Assembly: GCF_026229185.1 (NCBI RefSeq)
Contig: NZ_JAGGJA010000003.1
Location: 62,001 to 126,000 of the forward strand
Direction of reading: 5' to 3'
Source: Fodinibius salsisoli
Lineage (GTDB): Bacteria > Bacteroidota > Rhodothermia > Balneolales > Balneolaceae
DNA length: 64,000 bases
In this document: positions 42,982 to 52,557 of the stretch, piece after piece
Layout: each line of letters starts with the position of its first letter
Position numbering within the stretch: the stretch's first letter is position 1
Position numbers and translations under genes: made by a program
Notes under the pieces: model-generated
What the model was told of the DNA's origin: nothing
What the model saw: only the letters and a program-made list of their open reading frames with translations
Database searches by the model: none

Positions 42982-43692
42982 TCAAGACTCAGTATCCTGG
43001 ATTTTTATTTTGTTACGGATGTCTTCTACACCTTCTAAAAATTTATCAAACTCATCTAATATAGTCTTACTATCATCTTCTTCTTCATAAAAGTTCTTTA
43101 AGCGATCAAGTGATTTAATATCATATCCTGGTACCGAATCAATACTATTTTCAAGCCATACATTAACACTGCCATTCTTTGATTTTTCATACGCCTTAGC
43201 TAAACAAAACCTGAGTAGTTTTCTGGTATAACTATTAATCAATTCAACCTTGTTAATCCAGTATTTAACTTCAGAATCCAATTCCTCTTCTTTAACTTTG
43301 TCAAAATCCTTCAGTTGATGAAAAGGTCTTGGATCTCCTTTGGGATCAATCTTTTTTAATACATGAAATATTTGTTCAAAGTCTTCGAATGGGCGACTAC
43401 CGTTTGGTAAGTGCCCCCTCCTTTCCCATAATTTCAGAATAGTATCAAAACATTTTTCTTTCGCTTTGATTTCTTCTTCCCCTGTTGCATTTTCGGCGAT
43501 TACAATTTGTTCAGATATGTAATGTGCCATCCATTTAGAAAGAGTATCAACCCCGGATTGTAACTCTAATTCTTGAACAAGTTCCTTACCCAAGTTGATA
43601 GCTCGTTTCTGTATCTCTGAGCTCACCTTCTTCTGAGAGGATATAAACTTTACTTTCTCTTGTATATGTTCCCGATTGTCTTCCTGGCTCAT
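42982..43692 (-). CDS. partner protein of the STAND nuclease (Avs3b-like)
   Basis: A 236-residue soluble, helical, charged protein. Residues about 50-110 contain WMAHYISEQIVIAENATG, a CFDTILKLWERRGHLPNG stretch and SRPFEDFEQIF, a pattern I associate with small partners of large STAND defence proteins. From ATG 43692 it overlaps the 3' end of the large gene by 107 bases in another frame. A TTG at 43593 would cut the overlap to 8 bases. Downstream position and overlap show that the two are co-expressed. The Avs3b label is a judgement from architecture, not a search result. Confidence 0.55.
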   Translation of the reverse strand: MSQEDNREHIQEKVKFISSQKKVSSEIQKRAINLGKELVQELELQSGVDTLSKWMAHYISEQIVIAENATGEEEIKAKEKCFDTILKLWERRGHLPNGSRPFEDFEQIFHVLKKIDPKGDPRPFHQLKDFDKVKEEELDSEVKYWINKVELINSYTRKLLRFCLAKAYEKSKNGSVNVWLENSIDSVPGYDIKSLDRLKNFYEEEDDSKTILDEFDKFLEGVEDIRNKIKIQDTES

Positions 43693-46600
43693 TTAGACTC
43701 CTATTTATTTGCACTTCGATGATAAGTTTTTTGTTTAAAGCTTCACACATCTGTTTAATGAATTGAAATGAACAACTCATTTTCAAGCCGCCGATATTAA
43801 GTTCATCTCTACCATGCTGTTTCTTTAAACTCCAAATACGACAGTCTAGGGCTGATTTGCTAGATTTAGTCTGGAACCATTCTCTTTTTGCCGAATCATG
43901 AGACAAATTAAATCTATTTACATAAGATTTGCCAATATTATAAGAAGGATCAAACTTGTCTATTCCTAATGACTTATGTTCATCATAAATCCAACCAAAT
44001 AACTCAAAAGGATAATCATCAAACTCAAAACCCGCTTCATCATACGATGGAATTTTAAAATCAGATGCATTTTCACAATTATTCAATGCAATAAGTAACG
44101 ATTCCGCTCCTTCTATAGATACAAAAGCACTTGAGATACGAATTCTTTCATTTTTGTAATTATTATACTCATTCCAACTTCCATATACATTTAGCCAAGA
44201 TTTTTTTATATCATCAAAAAATAGAGTATTAAGAAAGTCATTGGGTCCAATTCCGTTAACCCACTCATTTCTTTTTTCTTTGCAATTAACCCATGACCGT
44301 CGTTTAATTGGAAATGGGTCACGCCGATCAGACAACCATTTTCCATCTTTCCGAGTTAGAGTATGTCTTTCTAACCAGTTCTCCCAGGTTTCCTCCTCCC
44401 AGTTCCGACGATTAGCTGTTGGCATTTCTTCTAATAATTTTGATGCAACAACTAACATTGCATGGTATGAGATATAGAAACGGTAATTATCTGTTTCAGG
44501 ATACGATGATTTGAAGTGCGTAGTTTCTCTCCCCGAGTGGTGAGAATTCCAAAGGTTATGTCGAGGATCTTTTATGGATTTATCTTCTATTTCAAGATCC
44601 CATTCATTAAAAACTATCTCCTTGGCTAAATCTGCAACTTGTTCCATGTTAATACCAAACGCCCTACCTAAAGCATCCAACCAAGACCTTTTAAAATCAT
44701 GAGGAAAATAAAACTCTAAACTTTCATCAATCGACTCCTCTTCATGCCATGGACTATCGACCCTATCGTCAAGACCTTCAAGATCCCTAACAGAAAGTTG
44801 GCTTTTTCCTACTTTTTTTAATTGGTCAATTAGTCCGGCATCATAAATATCTGGAAAAGCAGCTGCTAAAGATAATGCTATCTCTGCAGCATACTTTTGA
44901 ATCAATATATGCTGAGTATTTAACGCTAAATTAACTAATAAATCGCTCTCATCTTTTAATATCTCAGGATTATCAATTGCAATACGGGATAAAGCAATTA
45001 ATAAATACTGTTTTGCATGAAGATCATAAAAAGGAAATTTCTCTGACCCAAAAGAATCTACAGTACCTTTTTCAAGCCATTTTAATAAGGAATTAATTTC
45101 GCTCTTACAATTCGACTCTGCCAATCTGCGCACACAGTGTACTGCTTCCCAACGCTTACTGGATCTAGGTTCTCCAAGAGCAGCCCATACAAATCCTGTA
45201 AACGCATCGGTAACATCTGTTGGAGGCTTTAACGAATCAGCCCATGAACCATCTCCGAAAACCTCTTCAATGTGTAGTTCGAATCTGGAGAGCGAAAAAT
45301 CCAATATATCGGATGCCTCTTCAGTAGAAATAAATGAAGAGGCAATCTCAGCAAATCCAAAAAAACCATCCGAACCTAAAAAAGCTGAAGACCCGGATAA
45401 GCCTTTTATTATCCCCTCATACAAAGAGGAAATATCGTCAATATCCAGAGAAACTTGATTCAAAAAGTAATTTCTACCGCCTTGAGTTGTTAATTGATGA
45501 GAAAAGCGCCGACCAATCGATTCAATAATATTAGGCCATGCTTTTTTAACACTAATTTTTTGTCTCCATCTGATGGGTATTTGACTAAGTATATCCTTGA
45601 TTTCATAAATACTTAACTCGTCGATGTTAACAATCAGTTCTAGTGCTTTCTTAGCTTTAGTATCTGGTATACGTTGTATTAATTCATCCCAAAAATATTC
45701 AACGGACAAAAACTGATTTTGGGATATGGAGTCAAACTGTTCTTTGGCCTTCAATATTCCAGATTTGGTAACTATATCTAATCCTCGAAATACATTATCC
45801 CAATCTATTTCACTGCTTTCTGATTTGTTATAACTCCTATTCGATGAACCAGTAACCTGGTCTTCTTCTTTGGTCAACTCTAAGACTTGATCCAAATCTC
45901 TTTCTTTAATCTGTAAATCTTGTATTGCTTCTTTTAACTTTTGGTATGCACCAAAGTTGGAACCACCCAATCTTAAATCTCTATAAGCAGTATCGAAAAT
46001 ATATTGTTGCTGTCTTTCATCATTTCCTTTTTGTAGACATAAAGCAGCGAAATCTAGATAGCCGTATTCAAAACTAAAAGCTGACAAACTCCAACCAACG
46101 GTAGGATTAATAACATCTGATCGTACCAGCTCATCAGCTAATGGCCTTACTTGCCGGTCAAACCACCCAACGCGCCTGTCCCTCCATCTACTTAGAGCAG
46201 ATAAAGCAGAACAAGGACTTAGTTTGGCACATGTCCTAATAGCACCATTTCGGTGAAAGTGCTTTTCTCGAGCTACGTTGTTACCGACCAATTCAGCTAC
46301 TCTTATGAATCGATATGCGGTTTTTGGAATTTGATCATTCTCCTGAGCTCTCCGATTGGCGACAGCAACCAATGCCTCCCATCTATCTATAATTTCATAT
46401 CCAAATTTAGATACTGCTTCGATGGCAAGGTTAAAATATTCAGCTGAGTCAGCTGGACTTACATTTAAAACGGCACGGGATAATTCAACATACCATTCTG
46501 CTACTGTTTCAGTATCGGCATCAGAAACGGTTTCAATTTCCTGGTAGCAAGATTGTTCAAGCTGATGTCTTAGGTCTTTTAAATGTTCTAACCTATAAGC

Positions 46601-49600
46601 AGTTCGTAATGCCTTCAACTTATCCTTAAGCCAATAGCTTGCTTCTTCTTGTGATAATTTTTCCTTAAATGAATTGATTAAAAACGAGTCCGATTCTTGG
46701 TAAAATTTAAGTAATTCAAACTGTATTCGTGTTATTTCATAAGGTAGATTATCATTTTGCCTCCATCTATTAGAGGTGGCATTACTAGAGGCTTTGGCTG
46801 TTTTCGAATATTCTTCTTCAAAATCTTCTAAATTTTCAGTTATATTCCTAGCTCGTAACAGATACCAAGGGAATAATCCCCCAATTACTTCATCAAAATT
46901 TCTTCTATCCCTATTTGTGTGGCGATTTCTTTCATCATCTATTAATGACTTGGGCATGTACTGCTCCAAATCTGGATTTAAATTATTTGAGAGTACACAC
47001 TTAAGAGAGTGACCTCTTAAGAAAAAACTACGTCCTCCAGTTTGATGATTACTAGAAATTGAGTTTGAAGCTCTATTAGGGACAAAATATTTTAAAATTC
47101 GAAGTATTTTTTTTTCTTCAAGTCCCTGATTCGCACACGCCTCTGCAAATGATATAATCGCATCCCGTAGTGGCTCTGTCCCCCAACTCCGAAAATCTCT
47201 AGATGGTCGAGTCCTACGATGGATCATCCAGGTCAAACAGTCTTCAATAACTTCCGCCTGTAGGAATCTCCCTATTTTTAAAAGTTCATGCACAATCGCA
47301 ATGATAAAATAAGGACTTCGATTGCCTAAACGATTACCTAGAGGAGCTAGTTTAAAAACAGTCTCTATCTTACCATGATCAATTAACCGCCTTACAAAGA
47401 GACTGGTAATATTGAATATTGTCTGAGGAGGCTTCCAGCTGTGAATGAAACTAACCGTCTCTTCGGGTCCGAAGAGGTTGTAATATGAAATGATAAATTC
47501 TAGTATATCTATCTTACTTAGTTTATCATTTTCATGCTCCTCGGCTTCTTCTCTTTCTTCAAAGTATAATTCAAGCCAACGATGAGCGGCTCTTATAAAT
47601 GCCCTGGCTTCCCCCTTAAAATCCTCGGAATACGATAATAGAGTTGCAGAATATAAATTCTCTGAACCATCCCATTGCCCTTTTAAATCTCGTTTATAAG
47701 CCACCTCTTGCACCTTTTGCTTCGATTGTAAGGCCGCCATTAGATCTGTATTCCCCTGAAGAATATTAAATTGTCTATCATCACTTGCAACCTCTTCACC
47801 AGCTCGAAATGCTATTTGGGCTGCATCTGCAATTTTGTTTTTCTGTAATGCTGCTTTGAAAGCAAATTGTAGCCTATATAAACGAACATTACGCTCATCT
47901 ATGGGATTATTTTCAGGCAAAAGCTCTTCTGAAAGTGCTAAATCAATAAGTTTTTGATACTTTTCAGCTTTTAACAATAAGGATGGCAATGCCTCAGCAA
48001 CATAGGTGTAATCTCTTGCCAATGGTTTAATGTTTTCAACAAAGGATTCAATTTGATCTGCAGTAGCCGAGTATTTCTCCCGAAACCAAGTCTCAGTATT
48101 TTCATCTCTAAATTGAACAGAGTTATCTGAAATCCATAAAGGCCTACCTAAATCAGCTACAAAACTTTTTACTTCTGACTCTTGAACATCTGTAGCAGCC
48201 GCAAGTATCTCTAAAGGTATTAATGGAGGAAGATTCGCGAGACCTATACAAATTGAATCAATTTGCTCTTGATAATCACCGGTTAAATTATCTCTTAACC
48301 TTTCAACTGCTGAATCAAGTTGTGCTGATATTTGGTCTTCAACTGTGCTTGTAGAAGGACCAATACTTTCTAAAAGTTCTGTTACACTATCCAATTCAAA
48401 ATCAAGAGCATTAGCTTGTACTCTTGGATTTCCACCAGTCAAACGGTGAAATTCTCTAGCCTCATCAGCAGTCGCTTCTGGATAATATTGTGAAAGATGA
48501 ACAGAGGTCTCATTTTCATTGAATGGTTTAAGTTGGCATTCTTCGACAATGCTAGATGGGTTCAATAGGTGTTTTCTTTCAGTACGACATAAAGCAATAA
48601 TGCGACAACCCTCTGGCACATCCTCTCTCAACAACTGGTTTACAAAACATGATTCAGCAAATTCTTTTGCTGCCATTTCTGCATTGTCAGCAGCATCAAT
48701 AAATATACTCAATATTGCATCATCATTAATTTTACGGAGTTCTGTAGATGCTTTATCTAACCTTCGTAAAAAAGTCCGAATTAAACTTACATCATCCGAA
48801 GAATTTGGTTGTGGTATTAGTGGTTCGCATAATCCCTCAGCTGCTATCTCATTTGCAATCTGAATCAAGCCGTCAAGATGACGATGTCTTGAATGACTCC
48901 GATTTCTGTACTTTCCAGCACCAAAACAATCGTAGATAATACCTAAAGAACCTGATGGAAGTGATTCCGCAAGTTGTACAGATATAACTGACTTACCAAC
49001 GCCACCACTAGCATGAATTATTTTGGGGGATAAATTTTTAAGTATAAATTTCTTTAATTGATCGTGTTGTTCCCTTACTATTAGATGTTCCGGTACATCA
49101 AGCATACTGGGAGCTGGGAAAAGTTCTTTCTCTGAAGAAACCCCAAATCTTTTTAACACATCCACTCTAACAATTTTTCCCTCGTTATCAGGTAAAACTT
49201 TCTCTTGGACAAGTGCTTCAATACTATTAATAATTGTGCTATCTACAACTCCTACTATAAATTTTCCAACTTCAAAGCTTAACTCATGTTTTTGGATATT
49301 GTAGTCTCCCTCACCATCAACTAAGTGTAAGTGCTTGCAAAAATCTCTTAGTTCCCCATTATCAAAATCAGTATACCTTTTGAGAGTCTTCACAAAAGTC
49401 TGATGGGGAGAATTTCTGTTGATTATATCTTCGACAGCTTTTTTAAAACGTTCATTAATTGGTCGATTAGTAATAATTGAAAACTCGACAGATTCGATAT
49501 CTTCATCATTTTTCAGAGATTTAAATCGCTGAGCAAATCCTTCGACTGTTTTCTTCAATTCACTTAGCTGAAATACTTTATCTACTCTCTTTGTTGAGTG

Positions 49601-49822
49601 TTTCAGCTGAAAGTATCCAACAGCTCTTCCCTGGTCACTTTTTTTATAATACTCAGCAACATCGATTACATATTCTCCTTTTCTATCATTTTCCTCAGAC
49701 CCCTCAATATAGACACACTCGATGGGTGACTTAGGGTGTATCATTTTTAAACAACGACGTGCAGCCCAACGATAGTGAAAAACGTCTCCTGCTCTCGAAT
49801 ATCTTACAAGATTTTGATCCAT
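43586..49822 (-). CDS. giant PD-(D/E)xK nuclease-STAND NTPase (Avs3a-like defence protein)
   Basis: A 2078-residue protein in one uninterrupted frame. Residues about 8-190 resemble the DUF4297/Cap4 class of restriction-like nucleases: AGDVFHYRWAARRCL, then Asp54 (YVIDVAEY) and Gln72-x-Lys74 (YFQLKHS). Residues about 240-470 form a STAND-type NTPase with Walker A ASGGVGKS (271-278) and Walker B LSIFIDAADN (Asp376). The remaining 1500 residues are helical repeats, the usual sensor part. Nuclease-STAND-solenoid order, size and a small downstream gene match AVAST type 3 systems, which recognise a phage protein and then degrade DNA. Low G+C and the neighbouring recombinase and transposon indicate transfer. 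Confidence 0.75.
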   Translation of the reverse strand: MDQNLVRYSRAGDVFHYRWAARRCLKMIHPKSPIECVYIEGSEENDRKGEYVIDVAEYYKKSDQGRAVGYFQLKHSTKRVDKVFQLSELKKTVEGFAQRFKSLKNDEDIESVEFSIITNRPINERFKKAVEDIINRNSPHQTFVKTLKRYTDFDNGELRDFCKHLHLVDGEGDYNIQKHELSFEVGKFIVGVVDSTIINSIEALVQEKVLPDNEGKIVRVDVLKRFGVSSEKELFPAPSMLDVPEHLIVREQHDQLKKFILKNLSPKIIHASGGVGKSVISVQLAESLPSGSLGIIYDCFGAGKYRNRSHSRHRHLDGLIQIANEIAAEGLCEPLIPQPNSSDDVSLIRTFLRRLDKASTELRKINDDAILSIFIDAADNAEMAAKEFAESCFVNQLLREDVPEGCRIIALCRTERKHLLNPSSIVEECQLKPFNENETSVHLSQYYPEATADEAREFHRLTGGNPRVQANALDFELDSVTELLESIGPSTSTVEDQISAQLDSAVERLRDNLTGDYQEQIDSICIGLANLPPLIPLEILAAATDVQESEVKSFVADLGRPLWISDNSVQFRDENTETWFREKYSATADQIESFVENIKPLARDYTYVAEALPSLLLKAEKYQKLIDLALSEELLPENNPIDERNVRLYRLQFAFKAALQKNKIADAAQIAFRAGEEVASDDRQFNILQGNTDLMAALQSKQKVQEVAYKRDLKGQWDGSENLYSATLLSYSEDFKGEARAFIRAAHRWLELYFEEREEAEEHENDKLSKIDILEFIISYYNLFGPEETVSFIHSWKPPQTIFNITSLFVRRLIDHGKIETVFKLAPLGNRLGNRSPYFIIAIVHELLKIGRFLQAEVIEDCLTWMIHRRTRPSRDFRSWGTEPLRDAIISFAEACANQGLEEKKILRILKYFVPNRASNSISSNHQTGGRSFFLRGHSLKCVLSNNLNPDLEQYMPKSLIDDERNRHTNRDRRNFDEVIGGLFPWYLLRARNITENLEDFEEEYSKTAKASSNATSNRWRQNDNLPYEITRIQFELLKFYQESDSFLINSFKEKLSQEEASYWLKDKLKALRTAYRLEHLKDLRHQLEQSCYQEIETVSDADTETVAEWYVELSRAVLNVSPADSAEYFNLAIEAVSKFGYEIIDRWEALVAVANRRAQENDQIPKTAYRFIRVAELVGNNVAREKHFHRNGAIRTCAKLSPCSALSALSRWRDRRVGWFDRQVRPLADELVRSDVINPTVGWSLSAFSFEYGYLDFAALCLQKGNDERQQQYIFDTAYRDLRLGGSNFGAYQKLKEAIQDLQIKERDLDQVLELTKEEDQVTGSSNRSYNKSESSEIDWDNVFRGLDIVTKSGILKAKEQFDSISQNQFLSVEYFWDELIQRIPDTKAKKALELIVNIDELSIYEIKDILSQIPIRWRQKISVKKAWPNIIESIGRRFSHQLTTQGGRNYFLNQVSLDIDDISSLYEGIIKGLSGSSAFLGSDGFFGFAEIASSFISTEEASDILDFSLSRFELHIEEVFGDGSWADSLKPPTDVTDAFTGFVWAALGEPRSSKRWEAVHCVRRLAESNCKSEINSLLKWLEKGTVDSFGSEKFPFYDLHAKQYLLIALSRIAIDNPEILKDESDLLVNLALNTQHILIQKYAAEIALSLAAAFPDIYDAGLIDQLKKVGKSQLSVRDLEGLDDRVDSPWHEEESIDESLEFYFPHDFKRSWLDALGRAFGINMEQVADLAKEIVFNEWDLEIEDKSIKDPRHNLWNSHHSGRETTHFKSSYPETDNYRFYISYHAMLVVASKLLEEMPTANRRNWEEETWENWLERHTLTRKDGKWLSDRRDPFPIKRRSWVNCKEKRNEWVNGIGPNDFLNTLFFDDIKKSWLNVYGSWNEYNNYKNERIRISSAFVSIEGAESLLIALNNCENASDFKIPSYDEAGFEFDDYPFELFGWIYDEHKSLGIDKFDPSYNIGKSYVNRFNLSHDSAKREWFQTKSSKSALDCRIWSLKKQHGRDELNIGGLKMSCSFQFIKQMCEALNKKLIIEVQINRSLNEPGRQSGTYTRESKVYILSEEGELRDTETSYQLG

Positions 49823-49843
49823 CTAAATATTTAATGATTTGTT

Positions 49844-50441
49844 TTAAACTAATCTTTCCAGTGCCTTTTTAACTCGCTGCACTGTACTTTTACTTTTCTC
49901 AGTAAGCCTGCCTGTTCTTCGAATCGATTCTCCCCTATTTAATTCTTCTACTATATCCGAATGTTTTTCAATTAAATCAATATCCGATAACCTTGACCCA
50001 TTTGCCCTACCCCTGTATTTACCTTCTGCTTTAGCGCGGGCAATACCTTCTCGTTGTGCCTCCCTCCTGTTATTGTAATCTATCTCGGCTAAGGTACTTA
50101 ATACCGATACCAATAATTTGGCCACCGGATTCTGATCTCCATTATCAAGTAAGGTATTAAGGCCTTCTTTTTTTGATTTCACATTTACCCCTAATTCCGT
50201 AAACCGCTTAATCGTTTGCAGAGCATTAATGGCGTCCCGTCCAAGTCGATCTATGGAATGAACTTCAACTTCATCAATTTTTCCTTTCTCGGCATCGGCC
50301 AGCAGCCGGGCCGCATCCTCGCGATCTTCAAAGGCGACCATGCCGGAGACTTTATCCCAGTACACCTCCCCTTCTTTGCCCTCGAGTTGGGGGAATATTT
50401 TGCTCAAATGTGGACACGCGGACGTAGGTAGCTTTCATCAT
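49844..50441 (-). pseudogene. serine recombinase (resolvase) with frameshift after the catalytic serine
   Basis: From ATG 50441 the frame encodes MMKATYVRVSTFEQNI, the conserved resolvase start with catalytic Ser in VRVST. It then runs out of frame. The rest of the protein (GKEGEVYWDKVSGM ... IDRLGRDAINAL ... KSTVQRVKKAL) continues to 49844 in the frame one base away. Spacing against family members fits a net loss of two bases near 50390-50396, next to a run of C. The main frame alone, from a TTG at 50407, lacks the nucleophile. It is 21 bases upstream of the defence gene in the same direction. Confidence 0.75.
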
Positions 50442-50837
50442 TTGATCGGTATTGGTTAGTCATAGCTGTACCGAAATCAGGGTATTGTATTCAAACCTGC
50501 AATAGCTATCCACAGACAGCTATTTCGGGTCGAGAAAACCGTACCGATTTAGGGTATATCCTAATTTAAATACACTATTATCTGCATCAGAAAGATCTGT
50601 TGAATATAAATAATGAAATTGTTTTTGCTGCTATCCTCCGGATATGCTCTTCTTAAATATTCTACATTTGAAGCGTGCCATCAGTATCAAATGAGTAGGC
50701 TTAGCATGTATACTTCATAATTATTGCATTGTCATAATTGCCCTGTGATAATGTCGCATTTTCACCGTGCAACATAGCTGTTAAGATTTTAAACTATCTT
50801 TAGAGCAATAAATCATAAATAAAAAAGGGAAGTTATT
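50442..50837. other. intergenic region between recombinase and hydrolase genes
   Basis: The first 120 bases hold the candidate recombination site (50464-50557). The rest is A/T-rich and contains no recognised gene; the hydrolase promoter must lie in it. This is the right limit of the A/T-rich segment. Confidence 0.5.
50464..50557. promoter_or_regulatory. candidate recombination (res) site
   Basis: Three related half-sites lie just upstream of the recombinase. GTACCGAAATCAGGGTAT (50468-50485) is repeated as GTACCGATTTAGGGTAT (50541-50557), and an inverted version reads AGCTATTTCGGGTC (50518-50531). Resolvase genes usually lie beside such multi-copy sites. The spacing is irregular compared with classic res sites, so the call is tentative. 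Confidence 0.45.
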
Positions 50838-51764
50838 ATGGAAGTCAAAAAAATTTGGGGCTTGTCACTTGTTTTTATCACCGTCGCTGCAATCTTGATG
50901 GCAGTTCCCAATGCCACTTTTGCACAGGTCGATAAAAAAACAGGCTATGCTTCCGTGAACGGACTCAAAATTTATTATGAAGTCCACGGTGACCTCGATT
51001 CGGAGGAGACACCGCTGCTGATCCTGCATGGCTCTTTTATGTCGGCGGAAGCCATGGCACCGCTGACCGAACGTTTCGCCACCTCCCGTCCGGTGATTGC
51101 CATCACGCAACGCGGCCACGGCCGTACCGGGGCTGCTCCGGGATCGCTTACCTATAAAAAACTAGCTGACGATGCGACCGGGGTGCTGGAGGCGTTAGAC
51201 GTGGAGACCGCTGATGTGCTCGGCTATTCCATGGGCGCCACCGCGGCTATCGCAATGGCTGTTTACCATCCGGAGCGGGTTGGCAAACAAATCATCCTCT
51301 CGGGCACCTACCGTCGGGATGGCTGGTATCCCGAAGCCCTCAAGGCTATGGCACAGATGACGCCCGAGATGTTTGCCGAAACACCCATGGAGGCCGAATA
51401 TAAGCGACTATCGCCAACCCCCGAATCCTTCTCCACCCTGGTCAAGAAAATGAAGGGGCTGGACGCTGAGCCGTATGGCTGGCCTGAGAATGATATCCGT
51501 GCTATCGACGGCAAGACCATGATCGTGGTCGGTGATGCCGACGGAGTAGAGCTCGAGCACGCCATCAGGCTGTTCGAGCTGCGCGGCGGCGGGGACCGGG
51601 AAGCAGCAGCGAAAGGGTTTATGAACGAGTCTCCAGAAGCGCGCCTTACCATCCTGCCGGCCACATCGCACATTGGCATCATGGCACGAGCGGAATTAAT
51701 TGTGGATCTCGTTACTCCCTTTCTGGAAGATGACATCCCACCGATGCCGGAGGGATTCTTCTAA
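50838..51764 (+). CDS. secreted alpha/beta-hydrolase
   Basis: A 308-residue protein with a signal peptide (residues about 1-30, ending ATFAQ). The hydrolase fold is complete: oxyanion HGSFM, nucleophile elbow GYSMGA (Ser), acid in VVGDADGVE and the catalytic His in ATSHIGI. The substrate is unknown; ester hydrolysis in the periplasm is the general expectation. It is followed 28 bases later by another hydrolase in the same direction. G+C returns to the level of the metal region. Confidence 0.85.
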   Translation: MEVKKIWGLSLVFITVAAILMAVPNATFAQVDKKTGYASVNGLKIYYEVHGDLDSEETPLLILHGSFMSAEAMAPLTERFATSRPVIAITQRGHGRTGAAPGSLTYKKLADDATGVLEALDVETADVLGYSMGATAAIAMAVYHPERVGKQIILSGTYRRDGWYPEALKAMAQMTPEMFAETPMEAEYKRLSPTPESFSTLVKKMKGLDAEPYGWPENDIRAIDGKTMIVVGDADGVELEHAIRLFELRGGGDREAAAKGFMNESPEARLTILPATSHIGIMARAELIVDLVTPFLEDDIPPMPEGFF

Positions 51765-51792
51765 AAGAATAATCACAACCAAAAGAGAAATA

Positions 51793-52347
51793 ATGATTAC
51801 AAGACAAATTCTGTTTATCCAAGGCGGCGGAGAAGGAGCGTATGAGGAAGACAGGCTTTTAGCAGAAAGTTTGCGGGATAAGCTTGGCGCCGCCTGTGAT
51901 GTCCGGTATCCGAGAATGCCGGAAGAAGAGGGCTCTACGTATGAAGAGTGGAAGGAACGGCTTACAAAAGAATTTGCGGCATTAGACAGGGAAGTAATCT
52001 TGGTAGCACATTCAGTGGGTGGTTCGCTCTTGTTTAAATATCTTACTGAAGAAGAGATGAAAGCGTCCATCCTGGGATTGTTTTTAGTTGCAGCACCATA
52101 TTTTGGCGCTAAGAATTGGGAATTTGATGATTTTGCATTGCCAAATGGTTTTGCTTCGAAACTTCCAAAAAATCTACCGGTATTCTTTTACCACAGCCGC
52201 GATGACCAGTGGGTATCGTTTAAGCACTTGTCGCTGTATGCTAAAAAGCTCCCCCAGGCATCGATCCGTGAGTTTAATGACCGCGGGCATCAGTTCAACA
52301 ACGATTTGTCTGAAGTTGCACGGGATATTAAAGGGCTAATGGATTAA
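51793..52347 (+). CDS. RBBP9/YdeN-type alpha/beta-hydrolase
   Basis: A 184-residue cytoplasmic protein from ATG 51793. It has FIQGGGEGAY in the oxyanion position, the nucleophile in VAHSVGGSLL, the acid in YHSRDDQWV and the His in FNDRGHQFNN. This is the compact serine-hydrolase type of RBBP9/YdeN. The frame extends upstream to 51700 but overlaps the preceding gene. Substrate unknown. Confidence 0.8.
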   Translation: MITRQILFIQGGGEGAYEEDRLLAESLRDKLGAACDVRYPRMPEEEGSTYEEWKERLTKEFAALDREVILVAHSVGGSLLFKYLTEEEMKASILGLFLVAAPYFGAKNWEFDDFALPNGFASKLPKNLPVFFYHSRDDQWVSFKHLSLYAKKLPQASIREFNDRGHQFNNDLSEVARDIKGLMD

Positions 52348-52388
52348 GATCTGAACCTAATTCAAATCACCCAAAAACAGGAATCATC

Positions 52389-52537
52389 ATGACTAAAACG
52401 AAAATATCCCTATCCGAAATTGTACCCCGGAAGAGTGGTTTGAAGAACGCACGGAATTGATCAAAGAAGAAAAAGAACTCACCCGCTAACGTGATAAACT
52501 CAACGGCAAACGGCGCCGCATGCCGATGGTAGAATAA
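52389..52537 (+). pseudogene. fossil of a DUF899 (thioredoxin-like) gene start
   Basis: ATG 52389 begins MTKTKISLSEI; after a frameshift the next frame reads PEEWFEERTELIKEEKELTR, a stop, then RDKLNGKRRRMPMVE and a second stop. This is the N-terminal pattern of DUF899 proteins (EW...R..LL..EKELTR.RD.L...RR.LP.V). The remaining two thirds of that family are absent. It is a decayed remnant, with at least one frameshift and one in-frame stop in 150 bases. Confidence 0.65.
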
Positions 52538-52557
52538 TCATGATCTAAAGTTGAGAC

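Noticed and set aside
37011-50441. Complete prophage
   Set aside because: No capsid, portal, tail, terminase or lysis genes; only a Mu-like transposition core and cargo.
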